Origin: Dryocola clanedunensis subsp. sulfonylureivorans
GTDB taxonomy: Bacteria > Pseudomonadota > Gammaproteobacteria > Enterobacterales > Enterobacteriaceae
DNA length: 64,000 nucleotides
NCBI RefSeq assembly: GCF_016756775.1
Contig: NZ_JAERMU010000023.1
Location: forward strand, 1-64,000
Direction: 5' to 3'
The notes below the pieces were generated by a model. The model did not search any database. It saw only the letters and a list, made by a program, of their open reading frames with translations, and was not told where the DNA came from. A program made the translations under genes and the position numbers. Numbering within the stretch: position 1 is the stretch's first letter; each line of letters starts with the position of its first letter. Below are positions 27,411-36,771 of this stretch, in pieces.

Positions 27411-28235
27411 ATGGATCTCTTTCTGGCGCCGGGCGGCAGCGGGCTGCCCTTTCCTGACGGCAGCGAACTTCGCCTGCACAGCCGTTTTACCCACGCCATT
27501 AACGTGACGCACCCCAGCGGCAGGCTGTTTACTTTTCATCGTTATGGCAAAGGCTGTAGCCCAACGGGCTGGATTTTTTATAATGATGATTTCGATAAAA
27601 TTAACCGCTTTATTGCCGCTGATAGCTCCTTAAACGTCAAAGATCGAGGCTTTACTGGCCGTGGATACACGCTGCGAAACCGGCGTCGACTGAATTTTAA
27701 CGTCCCGGAAGGCGAGATTGCGCTACCAAACCTGCACAAATTCAGTAACCCGACAGGCCTGCTCGGCCCGCTCAACGAAGCGGTGAAACAGCCTGACAGT
27801 CCGATTGTGAATTTGCTAACCCACCAGCTGGACCGCTGGCTGGCAGGGCAGACTCCAGACTGGAGCGCACTGATAGGCCTTGGGCCAGGCCTGACCCCCA
27901 GCGGCGATGATATGCTGATCGGCGCGCTGGCGGCGCTGTATTCCAACCAACAACTCCTTGCCCTTAACCGTTACCCTTTAATTCTGCCGGACTTTCAGTC
28001 GCTTTTAACACTGACGACATCCGTGAGCTGTAGCTATCTCGACAGCGCTGCCAGAGGGCAGTTCTCAACGCCGCTGGTAAGACTCATGGGCCGTCTGGCC
28101 CATTCTCGCGATAGCGAAACTGCCATCCGTGATCTGCTCGGTCACGGCCATACTTCCGGCGCAGATACCCTTCTCGGGCTGGTTACCGGGCTGCGCTGGC
28201 TCAGGAAAGCGTTTCCAGGAGCCAATCATGCTTGA
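27411..28235 (+). CDS. allH: YlbF/AllH, oxamate carbamoyltransferase subunit (DUF2877)
   Basis: Encodes 274 residues of the DUF2877 family. The conserved GLGPGLTPSGDDMLIGALAAL segment, found near residue 160, is the family hallmark. GGAG lies eight bases before the ATG. The gene overlaps the LysR regulator gene by eight bases, so regulator and enzyme are co-translated. It is the third subunit of the presumed AllFGH carbamoyltransferase. Confidence 0.85.
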   Translation: MDLFLAPGGSGLPFPDGSELRLHSRFTHAINVTHPSGRLFTFHRYGKGCSPTGWIFYNDDFDKINRFIAADSSLNVKDRGFTGRGYTLRNRRRLNFNVPEGEIALPNLHKFSNPTGLLGPLNEAVKQPDSPIVNLLTHQLDRWLAGQTPDWSALIGLGPGLTPSGDDMLIGALAALYSNQQLLALNRYPLILPDFQSLLTLTTSVSCSYLDSAARGQFSTPLVRLMGRLAHSRDSETAIRDLLGHGHTSGADTLLGLVTGLRWLRKAFPGANHA

Positions 28236-29169
28236 CCATGAAACGATTCGCACTTTTATTAAGGTCGCGGAAACCGGCAGCTTTTCACAGGCCGCCGCCG
28301 CGCTGCACAAAACGCCTGCGGCGATGAGTTACCGCATCAAGACACTTGAAGAACATGTGGGTACGCAGCTTTTTACCCGCACCACGCGCACGGTGAACCT
28401 CACGCTGGCGGGCGAGTGTCTGCTGGAACATTGTCGGCAATGGCTAAGCTGGGTGGATAGCATGCCCGCGGAGCTTAAACAGATTAACGCCGGGGTGGAA
28501 CGTCAGGTGAACATAGTGGTGAATAACCTGCTCTATCAGCCTGAAACCGTCGCCCGGTTCCTGACCTGGCTGCACCAGCGCTACCCCCATACGCAATTTC
28601 AAATTTCGCGGCAGGTTTACATGGGGGTGTGGGATGCGCTGCTGTACGACGATTTTCACATCGCCATCGGCGTGACCGGCTCGGAGTCCCTTTCGAACAA
28701 TATCGCGCTGCACCCTTTAGGCGAGATTTCGTGGCTGTTTGTCGTCGCGCCCCACCATCCCTTAGCGAAACTTAGCGGTGAAACCATCGCGGAGGAGCAT
28801 CTTCGTCGCTATCCGGCGATTAACATCGATGACACCTCACGGACGCTAACCCGCCGCGTCGCCTGGCTGCTGCCGGGCCAGAAAGAGATCAAAGTGCCGG
28901 ATATCAGCACCAAGCTGGAGTGCCATCTCAAAGGGCTGGGGATTGGTTTTTTACCCTATAACCTCTGCCAGCCGTGGCTGGAAAGCGGCGAGCTGGTGAC
29001 GAGGAAGGTCGAGCGCGCGCGGCAGCCGTCGCAGCTTTCTCTGGCGTGGAAATCAACGGGAGTGGGTAAAGCGATAAGGGAAGTTGTGACGCAGTTTCAG
29101 CGCAATGAGCCGACGATTCGCGGTTTCCTCCAGCAGATAGACCGGCGTCCCGTCCGCCAGGAACACTAA
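28228..29169 (+). CDS. LysR-family regulator, AllS-like
   Basis: Encodes 313 residues. The N-terminal winged helix (DHETIRTFIKVAETGSFSQ...AAMSYRIKTLEEHVGTQLF) and the effector domain resemble E. coli AllS, the activator of allantoin use; IVVNNLLYQPETVARFL and VYMGVWDALLYDDFHIAIGV are close to AllS. GGAG lies upstream of the ATG at 28228, whose start overlaps allH. Since it is the last gene of the operon, it probably controls the divergent kinase and transporter promoters in response to the imported compound. The AllS gene itself is normally elsewhere, so this may be a paralogue. Confidence 0.85.
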   Translation: MLDHETIRTFIKVAETGSFSQAAAALHKTPAAMSYRIKTLEEHVGTQLFTRTTRTVNLTLAGECLLEHCRQWLSWVDSMPAELKQINAGVERQVNIVVNNLLYQPETVARFLTWLHQRYPHTQFQISRQVYMGVWDALLYDDFHIAIGVTGSESLSNNIALHPLGEISWLFVVAPHHPLAKLSGETIAEEHLRRYPAINIDDTSRTLTRRVAWLLPGQKEIKVPDISTKLECHLKGLGIGFLPYNLCQPWLESGELVTRKVERARQPSQLSLAWKSTGVGKAIREVVTQFQRNEPTIRGFLQQIDRRPVRQEH

Positions 29170-29195
29170 CGGCACCCTCGGGTGCCGTTCTGTTT
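29168..29195 (+). terminator. Rho-independent terminator of the allF-type operon
   Basis: AACGGCACCC and GGGTGCCGTT form a 10-bp stem with a 2-base centre, followed by CTGTTTTG. It starts within the LysR stop codon, ending the island operon. Confidence 0.8.
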
Positions 29196-29212
29196 TGTAC
29201 TACCTGATGGCT

Positions 29213-29419
29213 TTACGCCATCTCCGCCTGCATACGCAGAACCTGGCGGTTTACTTCAGACATAACAGATAAGTGCTGCTTATCTTTCACTTTTGGGATG
29301 AGGATCTTGCCCTTATCGAACTCAAAAGCGCCAACGTCCTTGATGTACAACCGTCCACGGAACAGGATTTTCACGTACTTCGCCACCTGAAGCGGGTTGT
29401 AACGTTGGAAAATTTTCAT
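29213..29419 (-). CDS. ytfK: YtfK, stringent-response modulator
   Basis: Encodes 68 residues, almost identical to E. coli YtfK ([20 protein letters not shown]). YtfK binds SpoT and shifts it towards (p)ppGpp synthesis during phosphate and fatty acid starvation. The start at 29419 follows the E. coli protein; a longer frame extends 34 codons upstream without family support. It is separated from its usual neighbour paeA by the island. It is convergent with the LysR gene. Confidence 0.95.
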   Translation of the reverse strand: MKIFQRYNPLQVAKYVKILFRGRLYIKDVGAFEFDKGKILIPKVKDKQHLSVMSEVNRQVLRMQAEMA

Positions 29420-29755
29420 TGTTTTTACTCTCCTGCAGTGTTTACGCCCCTGCGGTTCCACATTTGGTCCGACAAAACGAGGCGAAAAATTTGGTGCCTG
29501 GAAACTATAGTCCATATACAAACTGACACCTAGTTTGCATAACCTTATTTACCGTTTGATTACAATTTCTCAGAATAATCTATGTAAATGTAACCAAACT
29601 ACAGTTTAAGCATTCAAAAATCAGGGATATGTGCGGCGGCCCGCAAACTGGCACTGTTGTTGCGAGACAAATAATGATTCAGCACTTATGCTTAAAACAC
29701 CGCGACCAAGTGGTCGGATCACCTGTCACTCGTCACCCAGAATAAGGAGTCAATA
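29420..29755. other. Divergent ytfK/ytfJ spacer
   Basis: The 336-base AT-rich spacer holds the divergent promoters of ytfK and ytfJ. TATAGT on the minus strand (about 29507-29512) is a possible ytfK -10 box. E. coli ytfK belongs to the phosphate regulon, but I could not place a convincing Pho box here. AATAAGGAG at the right end is the ytfJ ribosome-binding site. Confidence 0.4.
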
Positions 29756-30313
29756 ATGACCCTGCGCACAGCGCTTGCGCTTACCGCCCTGCTGCTGCCT
29801 TTGATGGCCTCAGCCCATAATTTTGAGAAGAACCAACGCGTCCCGCCGGTCGGCATTGCCGATAACGGCGAGCTGGTTCTGAATAATGATAAGTTTAGCT
29901 ATAAAAACTGGAATAGCGCGCAGCTACCTGGAAAAGTGCGAGTCCTGCAACATATTGCCGGGCGTTCAAGCGCGAAAGAGAAAAATGCGGGGCTGATAGA
30001 AGCGATTAAGGCCGCGAAATTCCCGCATGACCGCTACCAGACGACGACGGTTGTGAATACCGATGACGCCATCGTCGGCACGGGGATGTTTGTGCGTAGC
30101 AGCATTGAGAGCAACAAGCAGCAGTACCCGTGGTCCCAGTTTATTGTGGACAGCAACGGCGTGGCGAAAAAAACCTGGCAGCTCGAAGATGCTGGCTCGG
30201 CGATTGTGGTGCTGGATAAAAACGGGCGCATCCAGTACGCCAAAGACGGTGCCCTGACGCAGGAAGAAGTGCAGCAGGTGATGGACCTGCTGCATAAGCT
30301 ACTCAGTAAATAG
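29756..30313 (+). CDS. ytfJ: YtfJ, periplasmic thioredoxin-fold protein
   Basis: Encodes 185 residues. A signal peptide ([11 protein letters not shown], cleaved about residue 20) leads into a YtfJ_HI0045-type domain related to the thioredoxin fold, lacking the CxxC active site. The role is unknown. Its end overlaps the end of the convergent cysQ gene by 11 bases. Confidence 0.9.
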   Translation: MTLRTALALTALLLPLMASAHNFEKNQRVPPVGIADNGELVLNNDKFSYKNWNSAQLPGKVRVLQHIAGRSSAKEKNAGLIEAIKAAKFPHDRYQTTTVVNTDDAIVGTGMFVRSSIESNKQQYPWSQFIVDSNGVAKKTWQLEDAGSAIVVLDKNGRIQYAKDGALTQEEVQQVMDLLHKLLSK

Positions 30314-31049
30314 ACACCCGGAAGCCTGGGTTTAAGAAGGACTCGCGCGGGGTATAGTCGAGAGGCTTGCCCTGCCAGTCGTGAACATGCGCCCCGGCGG
30401 CAACCGCTACGGCGTGGCCTGCGGCGGTATCCCAGATATTGGTTGGCCCAAAGCGCGGATAAAGCTGCGCCTGGCCATCCGCCACCAGGCAGAACTTCAG
30501 CGAGGAGCCGATGGCGGTGGTCTGGTGTTCGCCAATCTGCTGGAGATACTCTTTCAGTTCACTATCCGTGTCTGAGTGGGAACGGCTTACCACTACTAGC
30601 GGCGGGCGCGCATCTCGCACCTGAATTTGATGACGTGTCCCACTCTCTTCTTTCCACGCTTTGCCTTCCGCCGCGCTGTACATGATGTCCAGCACCGGGG
30701 CATAAACCACGCCCATGACGGCTTTGCCCTTCTCAATAAGCGCGATGTTTACCGTGAATTCACCGTTGCGCTTAAGAAACTCTTTCGTGCCATCCAGCGG
30801 ATCGACCAGCCAGTAACGGCTCCATTTCTGGCGAAGTTCCCAGCTTTGCGGATCCTCTTCGGATAATACCGGCACGTCCGGTGTGAGCGCCGTCAGGCCC
30901 TGCATAATAATGCCGTGGGCAGCGAGATCCGCCGCGGTGACCGGTGAGTCGTCGGATTTCTGGGTTGCCGCAAGCGGCATCTCCCCGTCGTAAACCTGCA
31001 TGATGGCGGCTCCCGCCTCTCGTGCCAGTTGGCAAATTGATTCTAACAT
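30303..31049 (-). CDS. cysQ: 3'(2'),5'-bisphosphate nucleotidase CysQ
   Basis: Encodes 248 residues (E. coli: 246). The Mg-dependent, Li-sensitive phosphatase degrades 3'-phosphoadenosine 5'-phosphate left by sulfate assimilation. The inositol monophosphatase-like motif DPLDGTKEF is at 83-91, and the metal ligands EED lie just upstream. The start giving [13 protein letters not shown] is preferred to the longest frame because it matches the family. Divergent from cpdB. Confidence 0.96.
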   Translation of the reverse strand: MLESICQLAREAGAAIMQVYDGEMPLAATQKSDDSPVTAADLAAHGIIMQGLTALTPDVPVLSEEDPQSWELRQKWSRYWLVDPLDGTKEFLKRNGEFTVNIALIEKGKAVMGVVYAPVLDIMYSAAEGKAWKEESGTRHQIQVRDARPPLVVVSRSHSDTDSELKEYLQQIGEHQTTAIGSSLKFCLVADGQAQLYPRFGPTNIWDTAAGHAVAVAAGAHVHDWQGKPLDYTPRESFLNPGFRVSIY

Positions 31050-31251
31050 TCTCCACCTCATGTCATTGCAGCACACGCTTCACCGCGCGATTAACCTGTT
31101 GTTTTACTTATATCTCATTGCGTCCTGATGCGCTATCTGTGAAGCGATTCCGGTTTCCCAGGCCCTGTTTCTGGCAGACTTCACACTTTTGTAAGCAACG
31201 GCCTGTAAATTCATTGCCTTTTGTGGCGTACCTCGAAAAAGGACCTTAATC

Positions 31252-33183
31252 ATGATCAAGTTTAGCGTAACGATGCTTGCCACGCTGATTGCCACCAGCG
31301 TCAGCGCGGCAACCGTCGATCTGCGTATCCTCGAAACCACCGACCTGCACAGCAATATGATGGACTTCGACTACTACAAAGATACGCCAACCGAGAAATT
31401 CGGGCTGGTACGGACCGCAAGCCTCATTAATGCAGCACGTAGCGAAGCAAAAAACAGCGTGCTCGTTGATAACGGTGATTTGATTCAGGGTAGCCCACTT
31501 GGCGACTACATGGCGGCAAAGGGATTAAAAGCAGGAGAAATCCATCCCGTTTATAAGGCGCTGAACACGCTGGACTATGCCGTAGGGAACCTGGGAAACC
31601 ATGAATTCAACTACGGGCTGGATTATCTGCACAAGGCGCTGTCCGGTGCGAAATTCCCGTACGTAAACGCCAATATCATCGACGCAAAAACCAATAAGCC
31701 GCTGTTTACGCCTTATCTCATCAAAGAGACCCGTGTGATGGATAAAGACGGCAGGCCGCAGACATTACGCATCGGCTACATCGGCTTCGTGCCGCCGCAA
31801 ATCATGACGTGGGATAAGGCGAATCTGGAGGGTAAAGTCACGGTGCGGGATATCACCGAAACCGCGAAGCATTATGTTCCGCAGATGCGTAAAGAAGGGG
31901 CGGATTTAGTGGTTGTGGTTGCGCATTCAGGACTTTCCAGCGACCCGTATCACGCGATGGCCGAGAACTCCGTTTATTACCTGAGCCAGGTACCTGGGGT
32001 CGATGCCATACTGTTCGGCCATGCTCACGCCGTTTTCCCGGGCAAAGACTTTGCGAAGATCAAAGGCGCGGACATCAAGCAAGGCACGCTAAACGGCGTG
32101 CCCGCAGTGATGCCGGGGATGTGGGGCGATCATCTGGGCGTGGTGGATCTGGTGCTCAACAACGACGGCGGCTCGTGGAAAGTCACCGGCAGTAAAGCCG
32201 AGGCGCGCCCGATCTATGACAACGCGGCGAAAAAATCGCTGGCACCGGAAGACAAGGATCTGGTGAAAGTGCTGGCCCACGACCATGACGCCACCCGTGA
32301 ATTTGTCAGCAAACCCATCGGCAAATCAGCCGATAATATGTACAGCTATCTGGCGCTGGTACAGGATGATCCTACCGTGCAGGTGGTGAACAACGCCCAG
32401 CGCGCCTACGTGGAGAAATACATTCAGGGCGACCCGGACCTGGCCAGTCTCCCGGTGCTTTCCGCTGCCGCCCCGTTCAAGGTGGGCGGGCGTAAAAACG
32501 ATCCGGCAAGCTTTGTCGAAGTCGAAAAAGGCCAGCTGACCTTCCGCAACGCCGCCGATTTATACCTCTACCCAAACACGCTGGTCGTGGTAAAGGCGAG
32601 TGGTCAAGAGGTGAAGGAATGGCTGGAATGCTCCGCCGGGCAGTTTAACCAGATTGATGTCAACAGCAGCAAGCCGCAGTCGCTCATCAACTGGGACAGT
32701 TTCCGCACCTATAACTTTGATGTGATAGACGGAGTGGAGTATCAGATTGATGTTTCTCAGCCTGCGCGCTACGACAGCGATTGTAAGCTTGCGAACCCGC
32801 AGTCTGAGCGCATTAAAAACCTGACGTTTAAAGGCAAGCCAGTCGATCCGAACGCCACCTTCCTGGTCGCCACCAACAACTATCGCGCCTACGGCGGCAC
32901 CTTCGCCGGAACGGGCGAGAAGCACATTGCCTTTGCGTCTCCGGATGAAAACCGCTCGGTGTTGGCGAACTGGATTAGCGCGCAGAAGGAGATCCATCCG
33001 GCGGCGGATAACAACTGGCGTCTGGCACCGATTCACAGCAAGCAGCCGCTGGATATTCGCTTTGAAACTTTACCAGGCCAAAAAGCTGCCGCATTCATTA
33101 AAGAGAAGGCTCAGTATCCGATGAAAAATGTCGGCACGGATGATATCGGTTTTGCGCTATATCAGATTGATTTAGACAAATAG
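31252..33183 (+). CDS. cpdB: 2',3'-cyclic-nucleotide 2'-phosphodiesterase/3'-nucleotidase
   Basis: Encodes 643 residues. A signal peptide ([13 protein letters not shown]) exports the enzyme to the periplasm, where it hydrolyses 2',3'-cyclic nucleotides and 3'-nucleotides so nucleosides can be used. The calcineurin-like metal motifs are visible: TTDLHSN (29-35), [10 protein letters not shown] and [11 protein letters not shown] 5'-nucleotidase C-terminal domain follows. AAGGA lies upstream of the ATG. Divergent from cysQ. Confidence 0.97.
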   Translation: MIKFSVTMLATLIATSVSAATVDLRILETTDLHSNMMDFDYYKDTPTEKFGLVRTASLINAARSEAKNSVLVDNGDLIQGSPLGDYMAAKGLKAGEIHPVYKALNTLDYAVGNLGNHEFNYGLDYLHKALSGAKFPYVNANIIDAKTNKPLFTPYLIKETRVMDKDGRPQTLRIGYIGFVPPQIMTWDKANLEGKVTVRDITETAKHYVPQMRKEGADLVVVVAHSGLSSDPYHAMAENSVYYLSQVPGVDAILFGHAHAVFPGKDFAKIKGADIKQGTLNGVPAVMPGMWGDHLGVVDLVLNNDGGSWKVTGSKAEARPIYDNAAKKSLAPEDKDLVKVLAHDHDATREFVSKPIGKSADNMYSYLALVQDDPTVQVVNNAQRAYVEKYIQGDPDLASLPVLSAAAPFKVGGRKNDPASFVEVEKGQLTFRNAADLYLYPNTLVVVKASGQEVKEWLECSAGQFNQIDVNSSKPQSLINWDSFRTYNFDVIDGVEYQIDVSQPARYDSDCKLANPQSERIKNLTFKGKPVDPNATFLVATNNYRAYGGTFAGTGEKHIAFASPDENRSVLANWISAQKEIHPAADNNWRLAPIHSKQPLDIRFETLPGQKAAAFIKEKAQYPMKNVGTDDIGFALYQIDLDK

Positions 33184-33190
33184 CGAGGAT

Positions 33191-33222
33191 AAAAAAACAG
33201 GCCGCAGCGCGCTGCGGCCTGT
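33191..33222 (-). terminator. Terminator of the autotransporter gene (possibly bidirectional)
   Basis: ACAGGCCGCAGC and GCTGCGGCCTGT form a 12-bp stem with a tight GC centre. Seven A on the plus strand at 33191-33197 give the minus-strand U-run, so it ends the autotransporter transcript. The plus-strand side has only TTGTTG, so cpdB termination there would be weaker. Confidence 0.85.
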
Positions 33223-33236
33223 TGTTGGGGCAACCA

Positions 33237-36035
33237 TCAGAAGCTAAAGCGATAGCCGCCGTTGACCTGCCGCTGATCAAATTTATGGCCCACGGAGTAA
33301 TCCAGATCGACGTACAAAGTATGCGCGTTGTTTAACTGGGCGCTGACGCCAATACCATTATTCCACCAGTCTCCTTTAAAGGAGTGATCCTCGCGAGAAC
33401 CATTCAGGCGATAAGCCGTATCGCCTGAAAATTCACGTAAGATGCCAGTTTTCAGATAAACGTTTACCGAATTGTTAGCGTCTATAACCTCGTACCCCAG
33501 AATACCGCTGGCTCGGGCAACCATGGATTCATAGCTCCCTAAACTAACGTTCAGCCCATTAGTTTCATGGATATTGCTGGCATTCTGGTGGGTATAAACA
33601 AATTCTGCCTGCGGTTCGAGATAGAGTCCTTTTACCGACGGCGTCGGGTTAAAGCGCTGACCTGTTTCCAGCGATAAACTAAAACCATCTGAGCGGCCGG
33701 TGCCTGAAACCTGATTGCTCTGGCTGTCTAACACTGAGAAGTGGTTGCGTAAGCTTGCGTATTTGGCAATAGCATCGATATAGAACCCGTCCTGTGTGAC
33801 ATAGGTTCCGTAAACCCCCAGATAGGAGGATTGAACCGAACCGTCACCGGAGCCATAATCAGGCTTGCCCGTGGTCAGGCCCATGAAGGGGCCGATATAC
33901 AGCGGTAACGTCTCGGAAACACGTTTATCAACACCAAACTGGATGCCGTTGTATTTCATATCGAAACCACTGAGCTTGCCGCCGCTAAATGAGTTGTATT
34001 TACCCGCAAAGCCTTTGACCCACATATCGCCATGCAGCTGGTTCTGGCGCATATACCCCATACGCTGAAGTAACGTCTGGTTTTCCGCACGGTTAATTAA
34101 ATAGCCAATATTCAGGAAGTTTGCTCCGGCACTTGCGCCGGTCGAAATATCAGGGTCTGGCTTGTTGCTGTCGCTTGCATAGAGCTCCCAGTCGTTTCCT
34201 TTCTTGCGAAGATTGTAAAGATAACCGCCCAGTTCCGTCTTGCCGGGAGTGCTAAATGTCGCCTTACCATCCTGCGTTTCAACAACGGTTAACACTTCAC
34301 TTCCGTTAGTTGTCTGACTCCCCTGGTTAACGACGGTGATTTGGTGTTCACCAGCGCTGCTTCCGGTCACAATGACTTTATCACCCGAATTATCCACACC
34401 GTTTCCCTTCCCTGCGATATCGGTGTGCATGATAAAGCTACCGTTGCCTTCTAAATTACCGATAGTCAGCCGTCCCTGGTTGCTTTCTGTAGCAAAATTC
34501 ACCGTGGAGTTATTCAGCTCGAGATTATCCAGGTTGGAATCTGCAATCATATTCCAGCTGGTGTCCTGCATGGTGATATTTAACGCACCACCATTCACAC
34601 CATCACTGTAGGCCTGGCCGGTCCAGCGCGAGCCTGAAGCCATATCAAGATTAATAACGCCACCGCGGGCGGCAATGGCACCCGTAATATCCATTTCACC
34701 GTCGGCATTAATACGGCTTGCCGTATACCCATCATTATGCTGAGTGCCTATGGCCATATCGCCAGGATCGGCCATATGAATGACGGTGTTTCCGGTGAGA
34801 TCGATCTGGCTATCCGTCATGGCGTAAACACCACGAGCGGCGCTAGCGCCAGTGATAGAAAGATTGTCACCGGTGATACGACCTCCGCCTAAAGCCCACA
34901 AGCCCAGCGTTACCGCCCCATTAGCGTCAACCTCGATATCGGTGTTGGTCAAGTTCACAATGGAACCTGCAAACTGAGCAGATGCGCCGTACGAGCCACC
35001 TGCAACAATGGAATTGCGCTTCTGTGCCGTTCCCAGAAAGTTTACTTCCGCAGAAGAACTGTCATTATTTGCCACAATCCCGCCGCCCTTTAGCGCTGAC
35101 AGATGGCTGTCCGCACCAATATTGACAGTCCCGGAGTAAGACTCAATGGCAATGGCGTCCTGGCCGGTAACAGAAACAGACAGCGCGTCGGCGGCGAATT
35201 GCCCAAGGTTCCAGAGCCCGGAAGCGTACTCTCCGGTGGTACTGATTCGACTATTCGAACCCAAAATCGTGATGGCTTCGTCCTGGTTATTGATTCCATA
35301 GGACGCCTGCCCCTGCGTATTAATGCTCAGTTCAGTAGCGCTGAAGCTAGCGGGAAGCGTGCCGCGGCCATTGATACCAAAAACGTACAGGCCGAAACTG
35401 TTGTTGCCGCTGACACTAATTGAGCTACCTGCTCCCAGGTTGGCGGTGCTGCCATGTTCTTCAACCGCCAGGCCTTTGGCATTATCGCTGGTAACATTAA
35501 TATTAAGCCCCGTGGCCTGAAGGGTTGAACCACCCCGCAAAGAAAGCCCGATATTGTTAAGACTGGAGCCATGACTTTCCAGCGTAATTTGGCTTCCCGC
35601 CCCTAAATTAATCGTGTCTTTCGCGCCACTCACATCCATGGCGATACCGGAAGCTCCCTTTACCGCTATCGAGAGGCGATTGGCATTCAGTATCGTATTA
35701 TCCCCCTGGATAATGACACCTTCGGTATACGCACTGTCCGTGGCAGAAATGAAGACATCATTGGCCAAATTAATATTAGCAGTCCTACCGTATTGATTAA
35801 GTATACCGTAAAGTATGCCGTTGAAACGTTGATCGGCGGTGACATGATCGCCGTCATTAAGGGCTATCGTATCCGCCGACTGGCTTCCTGTATTTGCGGC
35901 CTGCGCAGTTGGCATTACGATCAATGAACTAACCATGAACAGACTTACCATCGCAGCTCGCGCAACTAACTGATGGTTAACGTCATTATTATGCAGCCCT
36001 GTCAAAGGGGCGTCTAAATAAGAATTCGCATCCAT
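33237..36035 (-). CDS. Type Va autotransporter, putative adhesin
   Basis: Encodes 932 residues. A signal peptide with an unusually long polar front ends near residue 46 (IVMPTAQA). The passenger (about 47-650) consists of repeating beta-helix turns of the type LGAGSSISVSG and INTQGQASYG, as in pertactin- and AIDA-like proteins. The last about 270 residues form an autotransporter barrel (GDMWVKGFAGKYNSFSGG, end YRFSF). AAGGAG precedes the ATG at 36035. It sits alone between cpdB and ytfH, adjacent to AT-rich DNA, so it was probably acquired. No protease triad was seen. The ligand is unknown. Confidence 0.85.
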   Translation of the reverse strand: MDANSYLDAPLTGLHNNDVNHQLVARAAMVSLFMVSSLIVMPTAQAANTGSQSADTIALNDGDHVTADQRFNGILYGILNQYGRTANINLANDVFISATDSAYTEGVIIQGDNTILNANRLSIAVKGASGIAMDVSGAKDTINLGAGSQITLESHGSSLNNIGLSLRGGSTLQATGLNINVTSDNAKGLAVEEHGSTANLGAGSSISVSGNNSFGLYVFGINGRGTLPASFSATELSINTQGQASYGINNQDEAITILGSNSRISTTGEYASGLWNLGQFAADALSVSVTGQDAIAIESYSGTVNIGADSHLSALKGGGIVANNDSSSAEVNFLGTAQKRNSIVAGGSYGASAQFAGSIVNLTNTDIEVDANGAVTLGLWALGGGRITGDNLSITGASAARGVYAMTDSQIDLTGNTVIHMADPGDMAIGTQHNDGYTASRINADGEMDITGAIAARGGVINLDMASGSRWTGQAYSDGVNGGALNITMQDTSWNMIADSNLDNLELNNSTVNFATESNQGRLTIGNLEGNGSFIMHTDIAGKGNGVDNSGDKVIVTGSSAGEHQITVVNQGSQTTNGSEVLTVVETQDGKATFSTPGKTELGGYLYNLRKKGNDWELYASDSNKPDPDISTGASAGANFLNIGYLINRAENQTLLQRMGYMRQNQLHGDMWVKGFAGKYNSFSGGKLSGFDMKYNGIQFGVDKRVSETLPLYIGPFMGLTTGKPDYGSGDGSVQSSYLGVYGTYVTQDGFYIDAIAKYASLRNHFSVLDSQSNQVSGTGRSDGFSLSLETGQRFNPTPSVKGLYLEPQAEFVYTHQNASNIHETNGLNVSLGSYESMVARASGILGYEVIDANNSVNVYLKTGILREFSGDTAYRLNGSREDHSFKGDWWNNGIGVSAQLNNAHTLYVDLDYSVGHKFDQRQVNGGYRFSF

Positions 36036-36281
36036 GTCGCAAAACTCCTTACATTTTATAACCTCATATTTATGGCGATATAAATATATCATCAAACAAT
36101 AAATGGACTTATATATATTTATATTTGTCGCATTGGTAAATATAATATTTAGCGATAGTTATGCACTTAGGGGAAATATTTTCATTTACGCACTATAAAC
36201 ATCACGCAGAGTTATTATTTTATCCATATTCTTTATCAATATTGCTCAGGCATATCCATCACTGAGCAACATAAAATTAAG
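36036..36281. other. AT-rich spacer upstream of the autotransporter
   Basis: The spacer is much richer in A and T than the flanking genes (runs such as ATATATATTTATATTT). Such DNA is often bound by H-NS, which would silence a surface protein. I could not pick a unique promoter. Confidence 0.45.
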
Positions 36282-36683
36282 TCAGTCTGCCGCGCCGCCC
36301 TGCCCACGTGATGCCATCACCTGCGGCAAATTTCCCTCAATCCAGTCCGCCAGTGCGGCGACTTTGGGCGCGATTTCCTCACCGAGCGGCGTAAGGCTGT
36401 ATTCCACATGTGGAGGGACAACGGGGTAAGATTTACGATTCACAAAACCGTCCGCTTCCAGCCATTGCAGCGTCTGAGCCAGCATTTTCTCGCTCACGCC
36501 GCCCATCTTACGGCGCAGGTCGCTGAAGCGGTGCGTGCCGCCCTGAAGCGCGACCAGAATCAACACGCCCCAGCGGCTGGTAACATGTTTCAGCACGTCC
36601 CGCGAAGGGCATTTCTCGGCAAACAGATTGCCGCTGCGCATCTGCTCGCTAAGCGATGGCGTACTTTCGATAATATCGCTCAT
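36282..36683 (-). CDS. ytfH: HxlR-family regulator YtfH
   Basis: Encodes 133 residues with the HxlR winged helix (VLKHVTSRWGVLILVAL, then FSDLRRKMGGVSEKMLAQTL). A cysteine in AEKCPSRDV near the N-terminus is placed like the redox-sensing cysteine of several HxlR proteins. It is divergent from qorB, which it likely represses, as a quinone- or electrophile-responsive switch (inference from family and position). Confidence 0.92.
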   Translation of the reverse strand: MSDIIESTPSLSEQMRSGNLFAEKCPSRDVLKHVTSRWGVLILVALQGGTHRFSDLRRKMGGVSEKMLAQTLQWLEADGFVNRKSYPVVPPHVEYSLTPLGEEIAPKVAALADWIEGNLPQVMASRGQGGAAD

Positions 36684-36710
36684 TCCATACTTACCTTTTT
36701 GTGCGTACTT

Positions 36711-36749
36711 ACTAAAAGTTAGTTAGGGTGCTAGTGTGGCACAACTAAC
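36711..36749. promoter_or_regulatory. Probable YtfH operators between ytfH and qorB
   Basis: GTTAGTT (36718-36724) and AACTAAC (36743-36749) form a 7-bp inverted repeat with an 18-base spacer. The left half is itself part of the near-palindrome ACTTACTAAAAGTTAGT. The HxlR regulator YtfH, divergent from qorB, is the obvious candidate to bind here. Confidence 0.5.
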
Positions 36750-36771
36750 CCAAAACAGTAAGGTGTTTACC

